Below are positions 4,326 to 6,815 of a DNA stretch of 6,815 nucleotides, one piece after another. This DNA is from Lachnospiraceae bacterium UBA1683 (GTDB taxonomy: Bacteria; Bacillota; Clostridia; Lachnospirales; Lachnospiraceae): assembly GCA_002320245.1 (NCBI GenBank), contig DCKD01000011.1, positions 2,273 through 9,087 on the forward strand, given 5' to 3'. The notes under the pieces were generated by a model. That model saw only the letters and a program-made list of their open reading frames with translations, was not told the DNA's origin and did not search any database. The position numbers and the translations under genes were made by a program. Position 1 is the stretch's first letter. Each line of letters begins with the position of its first letter.

Positions 4326-6555
4326 AGTAGCCTAATCCGAAGCCGAGTTCGTAATAGTTTCCGGCTGTATCGCGGTAGGCGTATGCTTTGCCATTTTCGT
4401 CTTTCATTTCATCAGGCATATACTGGTCTTTATCGTATCCGGGTACATCGTTCGGAGAGATGCATACACCGTCGGCATTGACTGCCAGTACACTATCGTC
4501 TTTTGGCAGTGTGAGGGGCATCCTGCCGACCGGGGCGAACCGTCCGAAGATGACATCCAGTGTAGCGGTTGGATAGGTGTCGAACCCGGCGAGCAGTGCA
4601 TCGGAGTGGTTTTCTACATTGCCAACTTCCCATGCGAGTGTGAAGTTGATATTGGAAATAACTTTGCCGCCGTTTGCATGGACTGCGGCTGCGATTTCTC
4701 CAATCTTTCCGGCATTTGCCAGTGTGGTTTCCGTGTGTGTGGCATCGGCAGGCCTTCCTTCCTCGTCTACGTTGCAGACTTCTTTTCCGTCACAGATGTC
4801 CAGCTCCAGATACCCAGGCGTAGCATTGAAATATTCGCCGGAGCTTGGAGATACGAAGAGGATTGCAGTATTTGCTTTTGTGTAATCATCTGTCAGGTAG
4901 ATAGATTCATCAGCAAGCTGCGTCCGCATTGTCTCGGTTGCTTTTTCGGCTGCTTCACCGTTTTTCTGGAAACATTCCACGTAAATTTTCTTGCCAGAAT
5001 TTGCATCAAGGGGCAATGTACCGTCGTTTTTCAAAAGGACTACGGATTTGCGGTGGATATCTGCAGCATCATCCCAATGCTTTTTGGTTGCAATTACCTC
5101 GACTGCGTTTGCTGGATTTCGGTATGGATTTTCGAATAATCCAAGCTCAAAACGTTCTTTCAATGTACGTTCTACCGCACGGGTGAGTGCTGCATCGGTG
5201 AGTGTAATCTGCTCCAACGTGTAGCCTTCCGGAATCGGATGCCCCTGAGTGGTGTAATATCCATTCTGTCTGCGGTCGTAAGCTTCCCGTGCATTTTCCA
5301 AGTCGTAGGAACCACTGATAATATCTACTCCGGTATTGACGGCAAGTGCAATACGCTCGCAGATTTCCAAATCCTCGACGCCCCACGCCATCATCTGAAC
5401 AATACCGGAATCGCTGTTGATATATCCCTCAAATCCCATCTGTTCGCGCAGCATGTCGTGAATGAATGCTTTGTTAAAAGCGAAACCAACCGGAATCCAT
5501 TCCAATGGATTGCCGTTTCGGTCTGTTTGCGGGGCACTTTTTGCTTTGGCTGGTTTGGCATAATATGGCATGATGGATGCCGCTTTTTTCTCAATTGCAG
5601 GAAGAAATCCCGGAACGTGGTATTTCTCGAGACTTCCCTCGGTCTGATATACATTCCACTGTCCCTGCCTGTAATGTGGGTCGAATCCGTTTTCTCTGGC
5701 TCCGCCGCCCGGAAAATGTTTTACCGTCACAGCAACACCGTCTGTTGTCACGCCATTATCACTTCCCTGAATACCCGGAATCAAATGGGTGAAAATTTTT
5801 TGAATCAAATCCGTGTCCTCGCCGAATGTGCCGTAAGTTCTCTGCCAGCGAGGGTCGCTGACGCAGTCCGCCATATACATATATCCCTTTTTCATTCCAA
5901 CTGCATCCCACTCAGCGCGGATGCAGTCTGCAAAGTCGTCAATGATACTCAAATCCCCGGTTCCTTTGACAGCAGCCGCAATTCCGAGTGTTCCAGGCCA
6001 TGCGGCAAACACGCCGGAGGCGTCATTCATACCAAATACAACCTCCCCGTTTTCATTTCTGGAGTTGGATACAACAACAGCAGGAATGAAGTGTTCCGCC
6101 TCTTCTGCCACACGGTTCAATTCATTAATCCAGTCTGCAAGCTCGTCTGGTTTCGGGTTGGAGCGCAGGATGAATTCGCGTACGTGTTTATCTTTCATCA
6201 TTGAGGTTGTTCCGGTTGTAGAGTTCACTGCAAAGATAGAGGAACCCTTTTCTACCGGTTTTTCGTCCAAAAGCCCGGTAGCATCAACAAAATCCTTATC
6301 TTCCTGTTCCTGCCCCATTTTCCAGGAGTTCAGGAAAAGGAGGCCAATCTTTTCATCAACAGACAGCTCGGCAGCCAGTGATGCAGCACGCTCTGCCGGA
6401 GATTTTCTCCAGTCATCGCTGACGGAAAGGGTTCCGTCACCGCTGATATCACGGAAATAAAGTCCGTCTACACAAATCGGCTCCCGCCCGGTCACCCCGA
6501 TGACAGGTCCGTTTTCATTTTTAAAATAACGTATGTTGTCAGTTGCTTTCTTCAT
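4324..6555 (-). CDS. Glycoside hydrolase family 3 protein (beta-glucosidase/beta-glycosidase type)
   Basis: This 743-residue enzyme is predicted to cleave non-reducing-end sugars from beta-linked glycosides with retention. It has no signal peptide, so it probably acts in the cytoplasm on imported oligosaccharides. The N-terminal (beta/alpha)8 domain carries RTYGTFGED (239-247), the substrate-binding KHFPGGG (279-285) and the nucleophile loop GFEGYINSDSG with Asp382 as nucleophile. The second alpha/beta sandwich domain begins near SVVLLKNDGTLPL (504-516) and includes PVGRMPLTLP (675-684). The protein stops exactly at GFGLGY, the motif after which many GH3 enzymes continue into an FnIII-like domain, absent here. 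The acid/base residue cannot be assigned. I chose the ATG at 6555 because GGAGG (6567-6563) lies seven nt upstream; the in-frame ATG at 6561 is only one nt from it. Substrate specificity is not readable. Confidence 0.95.
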   Translation of the reverse strand: MKKATDNIRYFKNENGPVIGVTGREPICVDGLYFRDISGDGTLSVSDDWRKSPAERAASLAAELSVDEKIGLLFLNSWKMGQEQEDKDFVDATGLLDEKPVEKGSSIFAVNSTTGTTSMMKDKHVREFILRSNPKPDELADWINELNRVAEEAEHFIPAVVVSNSRNENGEVVFGMNDASGVFAAWPGTLGIAAAVKGTGDLSIIDDFADCIRAEWDAVGMKKGYMYMADCVSDPRWQRTYGTFGEDTDLIQKIFTHLIPGIQGSDNGVTTDGVAVTVKHFPGGGARENGFDPHYRQGQWNVYQTEGSLEKYHVPGFLPAIEKKAASIMPYYAKPAKAKSAPQTDRNGNPLEWIPVGFAFNKAFIHDMLREQMGFEGYINSDSGIVQMMAWGVEDLEICERIALAVNTGVDIISGSYDLENAREAYDRRQNGYYTTQGHPIPEGYTLEQITLTDAALTRAVERTLKERFELGLFENPYRNPANAVEVIATKKHWDDAADIHRKSVVLLKNDGTLPLDANSGKKIYVECFQKNGEAAEKATETMRTQLADESIYLTDDYTKANTAILFVSPSSGEYFNATPGYLELDICDGKEVCNVDEEGRPADATHTETTLANAGKIGEIAAAVHANGGKVISNINFTLAWEVGNVENHSDALLAGFDTYPTATLDVIFGRFAPVGRMPLTLPKDDSVLAVNADGVCISPNDVPGYDKDQYMPDEMKDENGKAYAYRDTAGNYYELGFGLGY

Positions 6556-6572
6556 ATCCATACCTCCGTCGT

Positions 6573-6599
6573 GTTATACAATATTACAATCATTATAAC
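6573..6599. promoter_or_regulatory. Possible operator: inverted repeat over the GH3 -10 box and start point
   Basis: GTTATA and TATAAC (minus-strand reading) form 6-bp inverted arms separated by 15 bp. They cover the -10 box and the expected transcription start of the GH3 gene, a typical place for a repressor site. The sequence is A/T rich, so chance symmetry is quite possible, and no regulator of this gene is encoded in the window. Confidence 0.2.
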
Positions 6600-6621
6600 A
6601 AGGAAGAATAAAAATCGGCAA
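6592..6621 (-). promoter_or_regulatory. Extended -10 promoter of the GH3 gene
   Basis: On the minus strand a consensus TATAAT (6597-6592) is preceded by TG one base upstream (TGTTATAATG), an extended -10. A partial -35 box TTGCCG (6621-6616, four of six matches) lies 18 bp away. Transcription would start near 6585, giving a leader of about 30 nt before the GGAGG ribosome binding site. The IS5-family element begins about 13 bp upstream of the -35 box. Confidence 0.6.
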
Positions 6622-6630
6622 ATCCAATTT

Positions 6631-6634
6631 TTAG
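6631..6634. repeat. Putative IS target site duplication, TTAG (left copy)
   Basis: IS5-group elements usually insert at YTAR and duplicate those four bases. TTAG fits and directly abuts a GGAA start typical of IS5 ends. The matching right copy would lie beyond the window, so the call rests on one side only. Confidence 0.45.
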
Positions 6635-6676
6635 GGAAACGCTGATTAATTCATGCAAGCATTTCACGGCAATATA

Positions 6677-6685
6677 TGGTAAAAT
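6677..6685 (+). promoter_or_regulatory. Extended -10 promoter of the IS5-family transposase
   Basis: TGGTAAAAT combines a TG extension with TAAAAT (five of six matches to TATAAT), 29 bp upstream of the transposase ATG. No good -35 box was found at normal spacing, which extended -10 promoters can tolerate. This would be the internal transposase promoter of the IS. Confidence 0.4.
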
Positions 6686-6714
6686 ATAGGCATCAACTGA
6701 AAGGCGGGATACCT

Positions 6715-6815
6715 ATGAATCAAATGACGCTTACCGATATGGAATACTCCAATCGCAAAAGAAAGACAAAGAGAGAAGAATTTCTGGATGCCATGGAAGA
6801 AATCATTCCATGGAC
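6715..6815 (+). CDS. IS5-family transposase, N-terminal 33 codons (truncated by window edge)
   Basis: The frame opens at ATG 6715 and is still open at the window end. The visible part, including QMTLTDMEYSNRK, KTKREEF and MEEIIPW, lines up closely with the start of the E. coli IS5 transposase (QLTFADSEFSSKR, QTRKEIF, MEQILPW). This is the DUF772-type N-terminal region that precedes the DDE catalytic domain in IS5 transposases. The catalytic residues lie beyond the window, so activity cannot be judged. AAAGG (6700-6704) and CGGG (6705-6708) precede the start as a loose ribosome binding site. ATG codons 4 and 9 are less likely starts. Confidence 0.9.
   Translation, partial: MNQMTLTDMEYSNRKRKTKREEFLDAMEEIIPW

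Larger units (their letters stand above)
6635..6815 (+). mobile_element. Left end of an IS5-family insertion sequence (continues past the window)
   Basis: The element is recognised by its transposase (6715 onward) and by a plausible end at GGAAACGCTGATTAATTC (6635-6652), which shares the GGAA start seen in the E. coli IS5 inverted repeat. It is flanked by a YTAR-type TTAG. About 80 bp of non-coding sequence with a promoter precede the transposase. The right end, the second inverted repeat and the second target duplication lie outside the window, so completeness cannot be judged. Its transposase is transcribed away from the GH3 gene. Confidence 0.75.

Noticed and set aside
5239..6204. 321-codon plus-strand frame, long enough to look like a gene
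   Set aside because: It lies wholly antisense to the GH3 coding region, which has clear family motifs and a good ribosome binding site; the antisense product shows no recognisable domain.

Overview
The window looks like chromosomal DNA of a low-to-mid GC Gram-positive anaerobe, most likely a gut Lachnospiraceae-type member of the Bacillota. This is inferred from protein style: a small XRE regulator paired with a YDERQ-type membrane protein, a NatA/YhaQ-type ABC exporter, a cytoplasmic two-domain GH3 glycosidase and an IS5-family transposase, with AGGAGG-like ribosome binding sites. No 16S rRNA or other marker is present, so the placement is inference.

Layout. Positions 1-341 carry no large gene: a short 21-22 bp tandem repeat (1-64), a near-consensus sigma-A promoter (109-137), and a doubtful 42-codon frame (129-257). 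A plus-strand cluster follows: a five-helix membrane protein (342-872), an XRE regulator (877-1071), a doubtful repeat-built mini-ORF (1068-1187), an ABC ATPase (1236-2174) and its ABC-2 permease (2171-3409, joined by an ATGA overlap). About 270 bp of degenerate repeats then lead into 5-formyltetrahydrofolate cyclo-ligase (3683-4255). A perfect 21-bp palindrome (4275-4319) sits between this gene and a convergent minus-strand GH3 glycoside hydrolase (4324-6555). The right edge holds the first ~180 bp of an IS5-family insertion sequence (from 6635), with the start of its transposase (6715 to the window end).

How the genes may work together. The 342-3409 block reads as one operon: a membrane protein and a small DNA-binding protein that plausibly set expression of a two-component exporter. 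The exporter resembles the NatAB/YhaQP group (Na+, drug or peptide efflux), but its substrate cannot be read from sequence. The folate enzyme and the glycosidase look like unrelated housekeeping and sugar-catabolic genes. The IS element lies about 10 bp beyond the GH3 -35 box and has probably replaced that gene's upstream control region.

Most unusual signal. Two separate intergenic gaps (1080-1223 and 3424-3682) are filled with degenerate tandem repeats of about 36 bp. Each array is in phase with the translation start of the gene that follows, and in the second array several units resemble decayed copies of that gene's own 5' end. The arrays also seem to share a core motif. I see no evidence for a large new defence or biosynthetic system here.
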